DNA of 64,000 bases from Citrus sinensis (taxonomy: Eukaryota; Streptophyta; Magnoliopsida; Sapindales; Rutaceae): positions 2,852,001 through 2,916,000 of the forward strand of contig NC_068564.1 in the NCBI RefSeq assembly GCF_022201045.2, written 5' to 3'. This document shows positions 22,807 to 34,256 of the stretch, piece by piece (positions within the stretch are counted from its first letter, which is position 1; each line of letters begins with the position of its first letter). The notes beneath the pieces were generated by a model, which was given only the letters and a program-made list of their open reading frames with translations, had not been told where the DNA came from and searched no databases. The translations under genes were made by a program, and so were the position numbers.

Positions 22807-24437
22807 CTAGTATGACAAAATGTAACTAATCAAGTTTTCTAGAGATTGATATGAAGAACTGCCTTGCTTTGTACAAAGATCCAGTTTTTCCTTCAGAATC
22901 TCAGCTCTGTTCCTCATTTCCCGCCCCTCGGCATCCACCATTACTCTTCTAATTGCCCTTTCAACCTCCCCTCTCTCCAGCTTCCTTTCCAAATGCAAAC
23001 CAACTTTCCAAACATCACTAACATATCTTGCAATCACCATTTGCTCACCATGACAAGGCTGGCATATCATGGGGACACCTTCACACATACTTTCCAACGT
23101 CGAATTCCAGCCACAATGTGTCCAAAATGCTCCGGTGGCAGGATGAGCTAGCACTTCTTGCTGGGGAGCCCATTTCACTATATGCCCTCTTCCGTCTAAC
23201 ATTTCCAAGAACCCTCGTGGTAATAGCTCAATCCATTCTGCTCCGCGGACTAGTCCTGGCCGTACCACCCACAAGAATGGCACCTTGCTGTTGGCTAGGC
23301 CCCAAGCTACTTCCAAAAATTTGGTCTCATCAATGGCAGCAATGCTTCCAAAACTTACATAAATTACAGATTTTGGTGCCTGTTTGTCTAACCTAGAAAT
23401 GCAGATTCGGTCTTGTGACAATAAGCTACTTGCAGAAGCTGGATAGTACTTGTGAAACGGGCCTATAGGGAACGATGGAATGGGGAACTCCCGGTGAAAT
23501 TTAGCAAGAGAATCTTGTTCAAGTTCCTGAACTGAATTCCATATGCATCCTGAGGAAGCCTTCATCTGATTGATTGCTTCTGCTGCAAATTGATGCAGTG
23601 TCTCTTGATAAAGCGTTTCAATGACAGGAATGTCTTTCATTCTTAGAGGCGGAAGCTCTGGCACTGGGGCTTCCAAATCATGAGAATCTGAACAATGAAG
23701 AACAAAAATAATTAAAAAAAGAAGATAATTTAGATACCAAGTGCAGTGATCATTAGTCATTACTATTATGAATTGGTGTCCTTCAGATTTTATTTAACTA
23801 CTTTTTATGTAACAAGAATCTGAATCATCCTCAGGGAAGATCTGTCGAGGGCAAATATTTAATAATCAAACAATGCCTACTGAAAAAATTATCAATGAAA
23901 CACACTAGAAGCAAGAAGTTATTGAATTGCACCTTGTATGGGAAAGTAACCCTTTTGGCTTAGAACTGGTAAGGCAGCATAAACAAGAGAGGAAGAGACA
24001 CTGAGACTCCTTAACACAATCCTGGGGAGCTTTAGGCTTTCAGCAACATCATGAGTGAAGAACCAACTAGCATCTGTGATTAAGCAAGCAATAGGCTCTT
24101 CTTCCTTCTCCTCAGCATTTGACAGCAACTTGGCCAAGCAATCCTGAAATGGCGCAGCACACTTAACATGCAGTACTGAAATAAGGGCCACAAAATCCGT
24201 GGTAGAGGCTTCAGTTTCTGACAAGCCGTCTTGGATTGAACAGAAGGTGAAGTGAGGGTAGTTTGAGGGATTCGGGGAGTTGAATTTGGTGTGGATTATG
24301 GTGATTGAAAAGCCTTTTGAATAGAGAATGTTTGCAAGCTGAAGCATTGGGTTTATGTGGCCTTGAAAAGGCAGCGGAAAGAGTATCAATCTTCTTCCTT
24401 TCTTTTGTTGCATGTGAGACTCTCCGAGGTTCTCCAT
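22807..24437 (-). CDS. UDP-glycosyltransferase, UGT76-like, gene 2
   Basis: Same family and architecture as gene 1. Exons 24437-23933 (505 bp, the same size as in gene 1) and 23687-22807 join to 461 aa. I chose the start MENLGES because it aligns with the start of gene 1; the frame stays open 5' of it, but that part lies in the promoter and leader. Catalytic His in LPFQGHINPM and Asp in ACLITDASWFF are present. The PSPG box is complete (WAPQQEVLAHP, THCGWNSTLES, GVPMICQP) but ends EQ instead of DQ. Differences in the acceptor-side N-terminal half (DFVALISVLHVKCAAPFQDCL, APFQ for VPFR) suggest a related but not identical acceptor. A minus-strand TATA box sits at 24493-24504. Confidence 0.94.
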
Positions 24438-24492
24438 TGAATCTTGTTTTTGGCTTTGCTCTGTTGTGTCAGAGATTATGACGATTCCACGC

Positions 24493-24504
24493 TTTATATA
24501 TATA
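24493..24504 (-). promoter_or_regulatory. TATA box of UGT gene 2
   Basis: The minus strand reads ATATATATATAAAG, roughly 55-65 bases before the chosen ATG at 24437, which leaves a short leader of about 25-30 bases. The position supports MENLGES as the start rather than any further-upstream methionine. Confidence 0.55.
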
Positions 24505-24866
24505 TGGAAACTTGGATGGTACAGGTGATTTCTGGCTAATTCTGAAATAAATAAATAAATAGATAAACAAAAACCAAATCCTCTTGAATGTACGAGGGAA
24601 CCAACAAAAGCCGCTGCCAAAAAAACTGTTACTCTAGACTCTAGAGTATGCAGTGTGACTCTGGAGAGGTGCTCGCGTGTTACTGTTAAGTGATGCCAAC
24701 GTACCTCTTCTAGACTTTGCATTCAATGCAGCAGAATTCAGACAGATTAGCTTTCAAAGGAACCGGAACGAATTAACGAATCAAAAAGGGCACAAGCAAA
24801 GCAAGCAAGCAACGACGTAACCATGTTGCAAACGTAAAGGTCTGATGGAACTTGGGAGTCGCAAAT

Positions 24867-25357
24867 TTGATTTTGTCGTGCTCGTTCTAGAGCTTTTCGT
24901 CGATAGTATCAGCCTTGACTTGAAGTTATTTATACTCCCACGTCGTGTGCGTAAGTACTACCCTTTCTTCATTTTCTTAAAATGCGGTTTTCTTATGGAA
25001 ACTTGGATGGTACAGGTGATTTCTGGCTAATTCTGAAATAAATAAATTTGATTTTGTCGTGCTCGTTCTAGAGCTTTTCGTCGATAGTATCAGCCTTGAC
25101 TTGAAGTTATATATACTCCCACGTCGTGTGCGTAAGTACTACCCTTTCTTCATTTTCTTAAAATGCGGTTTTCTTATGGAAACTTGGATGGTACAGGTGA
25201 TTTCTGGCTAATTCTGAAATAAATAAATTTGATTTTGTCGTGCTCGTTCTAGAGCTTTTCGTCGATAGTATCAGCCTTGACTTGAAGTTATTTATACTCC
25301 CACGTCGTGTGCGTAAGTACTACCCTTTCTTCATTTTCTTAAAATGCGGTTTTCTTA
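24867..25357. repeat. Tandem array with 181-bp period, about 2.7 copies
   Basis: Units start at 24867, 25048 and 25229 (TTGATTTTGTCGTGCTCG) and are almost identical; the third is incomplete. About 53 bp of each unit (GGAAACTTGGATGGTACAGG through GAAATAAATAAA) is also found once at about 24504-24560, in the upstream region of UGT gene 2, so the unit is a fusion of UGT-upstream and other DNA. Confidence 0.92.
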
Positions 25358-25405
25358 AAATGCGGAAAAGTATGATAAAGTTTTAAAATTATACGGTTTT
25401 AAAAT

Positions 25406-25645
25406 GTTAATTTTATAATTCTTTTTTTTGGTTTAAACCACCCGATTTCCGGCAACCGCATTAGACCCTGACTAATCCGGATTCGGTTAATCCGGATTCG
25501 GAGTGTAGTCACAGTTAAAGACTTAAAGCTCTTTATCCCTCTCAAATGGTGTGTTTAGTGGGGATCGAACCCGAGAGCTCTTCTCACTTACTCAGCCTGC
25601 GCTGCCAACTGAGCCACAACTGTTTGGTTAATTTTATAATTCTTT
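25406..25645 (-). mobile_element. tRNA-derived SINE with 19-bp target-site duplication
   Basis: Element 25425-25626 lies on the minus strand between perfect 19-bp direct repeats (GTTAATTTTATAATTCTTT, 25406-25424 and 25627-25645). The head has a pol III A box, TGGCTCAGTTGG (25616-25605), and a B box, GGTTCGATCCC (25571-25561), at tRNA-like spacing. The other end is a short A-rich tail. It looks recently inserted because the duplication has no mismatch. Confidence 0.9.
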
Positions 25646-26066
25646 AAAATCATATGGTTTTAAATTTTTTTTAGATTTTTTCACAGTTTAAAATTTCATA
25701 TGAGAAAATTACTATCTATATCCGAGAAATACTTTTAGTTTTTTAAGTTAGAAGACATAAGATGATGTTTTCTACATAAATATTAATTAATTTTATTAAT
25801 AATATCTACTTTGGTGTTCCAATCAAAACTATTGGCACACTTTGATTGTGTATGACGTTAACTAACAAGAGATTATTTATGGACTTGCTAACGACGTGTC
25901 AAACATGAACTTGCCAAATATATATATATATATCCTTCTAGCCCTAGCTGCTTTTGTTTTTATTTATTTTTTATTTTTTATCAGATAAATTAGTCGAATT
26001 GTTGGCACTTACAAGTCCTGAACAATCTCCTTTCATTCAAAATTACAGTTATAGCCCTAGTATTTA

Positions 26067-26492
26067 ATTACACCTAGGGGTGTCAAAAATATCCGCCAAC
26101 ATGTGTTCGAACCGAACCCGAGCGATGTATTCGATCTAGGGATGATGCCAGGATGGCCTTGAGCATCACTTGATAAGTCTATGTCTAGTCTGAAACTTGA
26201 ATTTTATTAAAAAAATTATAAATCATATACTATTTTAAATAATTATATTTTTTGACTCATCTATTTTATTTATATATATATATAATTTAAAACATTTAAA
26301 GTTCATAGTTTCATGTCCAATTTCATTAAAAAAAATTAAAGATGTATATATATAATATTATAAAATATAAAATCTGATCATAAACTCGGATTAAAAAATC
26401 TGGAAGCTTAGCTTTTTAATCCTGACTCGGGTGCCTAAAAAAATATATTTGCGCCTGGCACGGACCCAAGTTTTGTCATCCTTAATTACGCC
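26067..26492. mobile_element. hAT-like MITE of 410 bp
   Basis: Element 26075-26484 has ends TAGGGGTGTCAAAA and, inverted, TAAGGATGACAAAA, flanked by 8-bp direct repeats ATTACACC (26067-26074) and ATTACGCC (26485-26492) with one mismatch. The 8-bp duplication and terminal sequence fit the hAT superfamily. No coding capacity. Confidence 0.75.
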
Positions 26493-28307
26493 CTTATATT
26501 CATTTTTTGAGTAAAATTCCAATATTCATTAATTTAAAATAATACATAATTTTATTTTTCTCGTTTGACGTTAAGAAACTTACAATCTTATATATTTTGA
26601 TTTAAAACTGATCACAAATAAAAGGAAAGAAATATAGTTAAATAAAAATCAAAAAAACGATGCGAACTTATTTCACCTGTTTTTGAGACTACTAATCAAA
26701 TATGTAATAATTATTTATAATTAATTATGGAAATATTTTGTGTAAAGAGTCTCGTTTCATTATTCAAAATGAGGGGAAAAAAATGGTAAAAGGTTAGTTA
26801 TGGAATTAAAAATGAATGTGCCTAGAAATCAGAAGTAATCATTGTATATTTTACATGGGTGCATCTAGTTGATGGGTTTATAAGGATTTTGGAAGGGTGC
26901 TCGTAGTCTCACTCAAAATATGTTTTGTGCGAATGTGGTCCGGCTGAGCTTGGCTAGCCCAAGCCCACATGTATGATAAATAGAGTGGTGCTTTAGCACA
27001 CCTCTAATTTTTCTTAACAAAATCTTAGGAATGACAATTAAAAGATACTTTTAATAAAACTTAAAAATTTAAATTATATAACTCAATATGTAAATTTATA
27101 ACAATAACCTAAAATTTCACATAATATATTTAATTCTAAATTTAATCAATATAAATGAAAAATTAAAATTTCAACAGTAGTAAAAAAAAAACACAAATCC
27201 AACACCAATTCTTAAATTTAAATATGAAATACACAAGTCCATCAAACTGTAAAAATACTTTCAATTAAAAAAAAATCAAAAACTAGTATCCAAAAGTAAC
27301 AACACAATTATGCAAAAGTATAAATATTGCACCTACAACAATTATCATCTTATATTATCAAGCTATAAGAGTTAAAGATTTTCAATTCATTCACTACCAT
27401 TAACACCCATCAAATATGATTCCTACAATAATTATTTAAGATTAATATTTTCTAACACTAATACTTTCTAAACACTAATCCAAAGAACAAAATTATAATA
27501 ATTATATAATTATAATTATATATAATTATAAGTATATAATAATCTATAAGTATAATTATAGTTTAATAAGTATATAATAATCAATAAGTATGTAATAATC
27601 CATAATTAATGAAATTAATTTCTACATAATAATTATAATAAGTCTCAAAATTATTAAATTTTAAAAAAATAATTGAAAAAAGTGCAAGTTGGGGTATTCG
27701 ACAGATATCTAGTATATACTAAACCCGCCCGCAACCCAGTGCAGATTTTAATTTGTGATACCAAACTCGCCCATAACCTACAAAATTACTCGCAGCGGAT
27801 GGATTTGGGTGGATTTATGAGTACTATTGTCAGCCCTACAAAAACCCCTTTTCGTGTAGCACTCCCAAAATTAATTCATGAATATAATATAATTTTAAAT
27901 CCCCAATTTAATTCCAAAACTCTCCCATTCTTACTCTTCTCCAAAGAAACTCTCTCTTTCTATCTACTGTCTTTTTTTTTTTTTTGTTAATAATGAATTG
28001 ATGAACAATTCAAAGCAAAGCAAGAGAAAACAAGTCCCCTTAATTATAGGCTCCAGTGGTCAAATTAATAGATGCTACTTGCGCCATCATCCAAAAATGT
28101 GGTGCAACACCTAAAATTTGGGCATATCAAAACAAGAAGAGGCATTACTTGCGGAAAAGGAAAAATAGTTTGCATTTCTGTCTATTCTATACCAATATTT
28201 GGATCGAGAATTGGAAAGTCTTGAAATCTTAACAAAAGCAAAAAAGAAAAATTACCTTTTTTTATCTTCTTTTATTGATCTTTTTATGCTAGTTAATAAG
28301 CTTGAAT

Positions 28308-29275
28308 TTTCAATTAGAGTTCTGCTATTTACCCAGGGTTAAACCCCGAATTAAACCAAAACGACGCTGTTTTGTTTTTTATTTTTTATTTTTGTCCTTT
28401 TTGCTTCCATGAAACGTAGTCGTTTCAGCCAAACAAAAACAAATGTCTTCGTTTTCGTCTTCCTCTCCTCTTCATTTCACCATCCATTTCAGTCAATCGA
28501 AAGCGAACGTTGTCGTTTGACCCAGGCAAAAGTAAACCCAAACATCTTCGATCTTTAGTGCTGCAATTTGGTTGATCTAGTGCAAGTGCTTAATATAATT
28601 GCTCTACAAGTGCTGAATTTAATTGCTTTGCAAGTGCTGAATTTTGATAGCTATTGTCATTTTCATTTTATTTAATTTTCGGTTGAAATAAAATGTTAAG
28701 AAAATAAGTGTGTTAAATTGCAATTGATATTCATTTTTCCTTTCCGCACTTGATTTGGGTGCTTAATGCCTAGTGTTGAGGATGAATGATGATGAAAATG
28801 AGATTTTGGTCCGGAAGAAAATGTGTACAGATTTATCTGCATTTTATTTTTAATTGCTCTGCATTTTGTGATGAATTGCTGTGCAAGTGACTTCTGCAAT
28901 TTGTGCTTTGTTGGTCTATAATTTTTGTTGAATTGGTTTGCAATTTGTGCTGCAATTTGTGTTGAATTGGTCTGCAATTTGTCTTGCAATTGCCCTGCAC
29001 CAATACGAACTACAAACGGACTTATAGGGCTTCAAATTTAGAAGAAAAGGCATAAACCTAGGTTTGCTTTTACTGGGCTGAGACGACTACGTTTCACGGA
29101 AGCAAAAAGGAATTGAAGAGGAAGAGGAAGAAAAGCAGTTGCGTTTTTTCTGTTTTCACTAGGCTGAAACAACTGCGTTTCATGGAAGCAAAAAAAAAAA
29201 AAAAAAACCAAAACGGCGTCGTTTTGGTTTAATTCGGGGTTTGACCCGAGAAAAGTAACATTTTCCTTTCAATTA
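28308..29275. mobile_element. Mutator-like MITE, 950 bp, second family member
   Basis: Element 28317-29266 is flanked by perfect 9-bp repeats TTTCAATTA (28308-28316 and 29267-29275). The ends CTATTTACCCAGGGTTAAAC and (inverted) ACTTTTCTCGGGTCAAACCC match those of the element in SDH copy B intron 5. Subterminal inverted motifs CCAAAACGACG / CGGCGTCGTTTTGG and paired GAAACGTAGTCGTTTC-type motifs occur at both sides. The interior has repeated TGCAATTTGTG motifs (about 28850-28990). No transposase. Confidence 0.85.
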
Positions 29276-29987
29276 TGATTTTTTTTTCCTTTTAAAAAGT
29301 GGAAAATGAGAGATTGAGATTGAAAACTAGTGGTTGAAATAAAAAGTAAGGAGACAAGGGTAATTTTGAGATAGTGTGAAATATATTTAAGAGGTACATT
29401 CAGAGACAAAACTTTTTAAGAAAATTAGGCAGCTGTCAATAGCTCTACTCTAAAATCAAACCTAGGCTCTTCAAATTAACTACAACAAGTGCTACTTGAT
29501 ATATTTATTTGATGGGTAAGCTTAATTTGCCACAAACGACTGCTCCAGACTTACTGAGTTTATCTCTTAGACATTTGAATATGGAGATTTTTTGGGCCAC
29601 TTTTAAGTGCAAAAGATGCTGAATAAATGGAAGAGCAAATAAAGCCATTCGGTTGTCACTTCAAATAATTTATTACTTAGCCAAAAGAAAATTGAAAATG
29701 GCCTGAAACCCCTGAAGTTTTGCTTTATACAACTAGAACCCCCACTATATTGAGAAATTGATTATTAGACTACAGTATTGTTATAAACAATGGATATATC
29801 CCATACTCAATTTCAATTATGTACACCGCATCGTCTTATCAAATTGACATTAAAATATAGTGAAGCTATCATCATACACCCATCAAATGTAATATATTTG
29901 GTTCTATTTTAGTGAACAAATTTTGAATGTGCAAATTCAATTAATTAACCAAGCGTATGAACGAGTGTTTCAAAAACGGGGTTTGCA

Positions 29988-30367
29988 CACTTCATTTAAT
30001 TTTTTTTTAATACTGTTATACATGACTGTTACTAATATTACATTAGGTATTACAATTAATATTTACAAACAGATTCTATAATTGTGACATTTTTCGTGGC
30101 ATGTACTCATCTGAAACGCTGCCCAGATTCTTTAAATCCTCTCAAATATTTGAGGGTTATCCACTCTACTCACATTTCGTGAGAAATAGACTGTCTCCAC
30201 TCAATTATTTGATAATTGAGAGAGGATTGTAAATAACTCACATAAATATTTTTATGGAAACTCGAACTCTTGCATTCAACATTGTAATCGAACCCTTGCA
30301 CTTAACATTGTAAGTGCAAGGGTTCTCCCACTGAACCAAAACACATTGGTCACTTCGTTTAATTTTT
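29988..30367 (-). mobile_element. tRNA-derived SINE, 346 bp, with 17-bp target duplication
   Basis: Element 30005-30350 is flanked by CACTTC(A/G)TTTAATTTTT (29988-30004 and 30351-30367), one mismatch. On the minus strand the head carries an A-box-like TGGTTCAGTGGG (about 30347-30336) and a B-box-like GAGTTCGAGT. A-rich tail at the left. Near the head an internal inverted repeat (CGAACCCTTGCACTTA / TAAGTGCAAGGGTTC) gives a small hairpin not usual in a tRNA-like head. A second inverted pair lies around 30130-30225. Confidence 0.7.
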
Positions 30368-32536
30368 CAATCTAACGTAGTTGGGCATGCCACGTTTAAC
30401 TTTTTTTTTGGAATAAAAAAAAAATGATATTGCCTTTGATAACTGATTACTAAAATGTCTTCATCATCTTTTTTTTTTCTCTTTCTTTTTCTTTTTCTTT
30501 TTCTTTTTTAAAACACCAAAAGTTTGTCTGCTTGTCCCATCATTCATTTTTGTGTTCGTTTATTTTAGTTAATTTTATTATTATTCTTTTAAAAAAATGA
30601 TTTTGTTATTATCAACTACCCCTAACTATGAGCTAATATACGTTGCGTTATTTGTGAGATCTATTATCTTTAAGAAATCTTAGAATACGCAGATCTTTGC
30701 ACAAGAATAGTGCTTAAAGAACTTGTGTGCTGGTTAAATTGATATATAAAATCAGTAATGATAGGATTAATAATCCAGAGAACAAATTCTATGATGCTTG
30801 AGAACAAGAAATTTGGGAATTTTTTTTTCCTTCTCTTACTTTCTTCAAGATTCGAATTTAAATAGTTAATTAAATAAATTACAATTGCTTATGTAGTTAT
30901 TTGGTTAGTAAAAAATAAATGGGGGATATGTTCTCAAGTAAATATGCATTTGGAATATTATCTACAGAACTCGATATGTTTATTGCCAAAAAAAAAAAAA
31001 AAAAAAACAATTACGGACCCTATGTTTAATAACAACCCAAAAAGGCATTTACTAGCCATGTGTTTAACATTGTGAATTTATGATCCACTAATAGGATATG
31101 TGTTGAGGATGGGCCTAGCGTGATCGGTAGTGAGGGTGGGCCTAGCGTATCTAGGTATTTCCAATTCAAAATACTACTTTGGAATTGGCCCATCCTATAT
31201 TTGAAATTTTAAGCATTATTTCCATTTGTAGTTAAGAGTCCAATTAATTTGGATCAACTCGACGGTGAAGTATTGATTATTACCGTATGATTATATAGAT
31301 AAATATTATATCTTTATTCACTATTATGATTTAATAGTCATCATTAGTGTTCCACCGTAGAGCTGATTCAACTTAACCACTGCTTTGTAATTAACATCTC
31401 AACTTAATAATCTCTTTCAAAATATGAAATTTTAGTCGAACACCACACTTTAACTATTTACCGATAGGATTTAGTTTTAAGACGAATAGAAGTGACACAC
31501 ATACTGCATTCTATAAGCTTTGGAGTTAACAGGGGCAACTTTACGCTTAAAAGTTGGAAAATGATACTATTTATGTGGCACGTTGAAAATAAATAGATTG
31601 ATTTTAATGTTACTTAGAGAAAAATTATCCAACATTTTTTTTTAAATTTAGGTACATTGCACAAGGCCCCTTTTCACTCTTTAAAGTACTACTTGAATTT
31701 GAACTCTTAACCTCTTGCCTCCATTGCAATAATCAAATCAACTAAATTATTCTTCAATTATTGAACGAGTCACATCTAAATATTTAGCTGACCATGCATA
31801 TAATCTCAAGCTTTTGACTCATTTCTTATCCGCCACTAAATTTCAAAGAAAAAAAAAAAAGTCTTGATAGAAAATGATGATGGATGCTTTTTGGGACCCC
31901 CAACAAGTGATCGATCAAATAGTTTCCAACTGAATATTAAGGCGAAGACTCGGTCACCGGTCCCCAAAGCGTTCAAGTTGGTGCACGCGGAGAGGTGAAG
32001 TCCAAGGTCTCAAAAGGCTTCAAAGTCACACTTTTTGATCAACAAATTAACTTGACCAAATTAATTCAGCTGAGATAATCTAAAAAATTATAAACGAATA
32101 AAGCATGGCCTCACCCAAAATTGGGGTTCAGTTTAATTGAGCAGTTGAAATTGTTACAAGTTTTTTTTTCCCCTCAAAAGGTGAGTGGGAGAGTGGGGAG
32201 GCCACAATTTCTTCACGCAATTTGCCTCTATTACCACATCATTCTCAACCCATTTTCCCACTCGCACTCCCTCCATTTTCTCAACAAAATTTGCAAAATT
32301 CCAAATTTGCTCTTGTTCGTTTATCAATAATATATTAATAATAGACGTAATTTTTTTTTTAAGTGGTTTTGTTTTTAAATAAACTTCCAAATTCAATAAT
32401 GATAAACAAATCTAAAGGTTGTATGGATCATGTTGTCATCATCACCACTATGGTATACATTCGTTTATGAAACATAAAAAAAAAAAAATTCATAACTACT
32501 TTTTCGTCATTTTAGACTTTGTTTCCAATACTGCCA

Positions 32537-32537
<1 letters not shown>

Positions 32538-32577
<40 letters not shown>
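32538..32577. repeat. (TA)n microsatellite
   Basis: About 19 TA dinucleotides in an otherwise ordinary intergenic stretch; likely polymorphic in length. Confidence 0.95.
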
Positions 32578-32579
<2 letters not shown>

Positions 32580-33814
32580 AATACTAAAAAAATATAATTT
32601 ATTTTTAAGGCATAAATTTGTTGTCGTAACAGTTAAGTAGTCTTAGATTACACCCAAAAGATATATTCTGAGGGATTGAAAGAGTGTGTTTTGGGTTTGG
32701 AAAAGTAAATTTCGTTGACCTCTTAAGAAACATCATAATATTTAATTCCAACTGCCCACTTAATTAATCATTAATTAGGTGTGGATTAGAGTTCCGTATG
32801 CTCCTAATCTCTGAAATTGTACATCACATTTTCCTTTACATTTTTCTATAAACCTTTTAATTTTTTTTTATTCAGAAATCAATGTTCATCATTTTGGACC
32901 ATTTCTCCAAGATCAAAAAATGGAGGTAGAAAATACTATAAAAAAGAGAGAGAAAGTCTAGCTCAGATACAAATATCATATATTTCTAGAATAAGAAATT
33001 GATGATAATTTTAACCACTTATTTAATTAATAGTAATTCTATATTTATAACTTTCACATACGGTCTTCATTTTAATAATTAGTACGGATGTTGTCACTTG
33101 AGAATTATTGTCCAATTCAAACGGCATATCTATATACATTTTTTTCGGTTGTCATGAAATAAATATGACACAAGATTAAGATATGATTGGTAATTATGAG
33201 TTGTGAACCGTAATTTATTATGCAATAATTGATGTTAAGAAGTACATTTTTCTATTGGACTTTCTAATTATTTCTTTATCACAAAATTATTGTTCTTGTT
33301 TTTTGACAATTCTCAAAATCATTACACTATATAACTTAACTTCTCACAAGTCTGCATTTTAATATATGCGAACGTCTGCGCCTAAAATTTATTGTGACAC
33401 AAAATGACAATTATGGATTATAAAAACGAAATGGACCAAACAAGAACTCCACATTTTCATTTGTATTTATAATAATAAGTTATTTAATCGGAAAATTCTC
33501 TCGTGTCAAATTTTCAAAATAAATGATAATTTAAAACCTAAACAATTAGTTAATATTTTTAAAATGGAGTTATTAATGCTCAAAGAATATGTCATCAAAC
33601 CTCGGCAGACCCAAAAGCCAATGTCCCTTTCGGTAATTTTATTGGAGCTTGGTAGGTAATCGGTTGGTTGTGATACACACTTGTAAACATTATCGGCCAA
33701 ATTACTTTCTACACGTCGCCTATCATTGAACCCAACTCCGCCCCGAAGCACAAGCCAAAGACCAAACACTTGTATATAACTCAAACACACACAGATCTTT
33801 CATTTCATTTCTTG

Positions 33815-33826
33815 TCCTATAAAATA
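33815..33826 (+). promoter_or_regulatory. Probable TATA box of the LysM gene
   Basis: CCTATAAAATAA lies about 65 bases before the ATG at 33888, leaving a leader of roughly 35-40 bases. Position and sequence fit a plant TATA box; not otherwise supported. Confidence 0.5.
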
Positions 33827-33887
33827 ACATTAACAGCACTCCATATGCATATATAATAGATATATTTATCAAAACGCTCTCTTTGTA

Positions 33888-34256
33888 ATGGCCCCTTCAT
33901 CACCAACCAGAGGCGCAGCATCATCATCGGCAACCCTAGCCGATGCGGCGTCGTGGTACTGTGCCATTGTAATACTAGCTTTAATCTTAATCGGTTCGAT
34001 CAGGGGGAATTCTCTTGCCGATGAGCCTCATGATTATGATCATGTGATGAGGCCGGGCAACCAGCTGCTGAACCGGCGGCCGTGCGATGAAATATACGTT
34101 GTCGGAGAAGGTGAGACGCTACACACCATCAGTGACAAGTGCGGCGACCCGTTTATCGTGGAGCGGAACCCCCATATCCACGACCCGGATGATGTCTTTC
34201 CTGGCCTTGTCATCAAAATTATCTCTCCTTCAACACCCAGAAAGCTCTTGAGGTAG
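33888..34256 (+). CDS. Small membrane-anchored LysM-domain protein
   Basis: Single-exon protein of 122 aa. After a Ser/Ala-rich start, residues 22-40 (SWYCAIVILALILIGSIRG) form a hydrophobic segment acting as signal anchor or signal peptide. A single LysM domain occupies about residues 67-113 (EIYVVGEGETLHTISDKCGD, ERNPHIHDPDDVFPGLVIKI). LysM modules bind N-acetylglucosamine polymers such as chitin or peptidoglycan. Plants have a family of such short single-LysM proteins of unknown role, distinct from the receptor kinases, and this one has no kinase domain or GPI signal. The two Cys in the domain region could pair. Binding of an actual ligand is not shown. Confidence 0.9.
   Translation: MAPSSPTRGAASSSATLADAASWYCAIVILALILIGSIRGNSLADEPHDYDHVMRPGNQLLNRRPCDEIYVVGEGETLHTISDKCGDPFIVERNPHIHDPDDVFPGLVIKIISPSTPRKLLR

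Larger units (their letters stand above)
24722..28307. other. Gene-poor region downstream of the 181-bp array
   Basis: Apart from the listed array, SINE and hAT-like MITE I see AT-rich sequence only. Around 27720-27840 there is a CG-richer block ending TTGTCAGCCCTAC that resembles an hAT right end without a partner. The reading frame at 27673-27990 shows no domain. Confidence 0.5.
29276..33887. other. Gene-poor region upstream of the LysM gene
   Basis: AT-rich, no supportable gene. It includes the SINE at 30005-30350, a short GGGCCTAGCGT direct repeat near 31110-31150, a (TA)n microsatellite (about 32538-32577), and the LysM promoter at the end. Confidence 0.55.

Noticed and set aside
24438..24722. 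Longer N-terminus for UGT gene 2 starting at 24722
   Set aside because: The extra 95 residues come from promoter and leader sequence containing a TATA box, have no family similarity, and the paralogue starts at the equivalent of 24437.
25561..25616. tRNA gene on the minus strand
   Set aside because: A and B boxes are present, but the cloverleaf acceptor stem is lacking, and the 200-bp unit with long target duplications marks it as a SINE.
27673..27990. 105-aa open frame and possible hAT right end (TTGTCAGCCCTA)
   Set aside because: No recognisable domain. No matching left terminus or target duplication was found for the putative element.
31640..31780. Another SINE-like block with a T-run and a GAGGTTAAGAGTTCAAAT-type B box (minus strand)
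   Set aside because: No convincing A box or target-site duplication.
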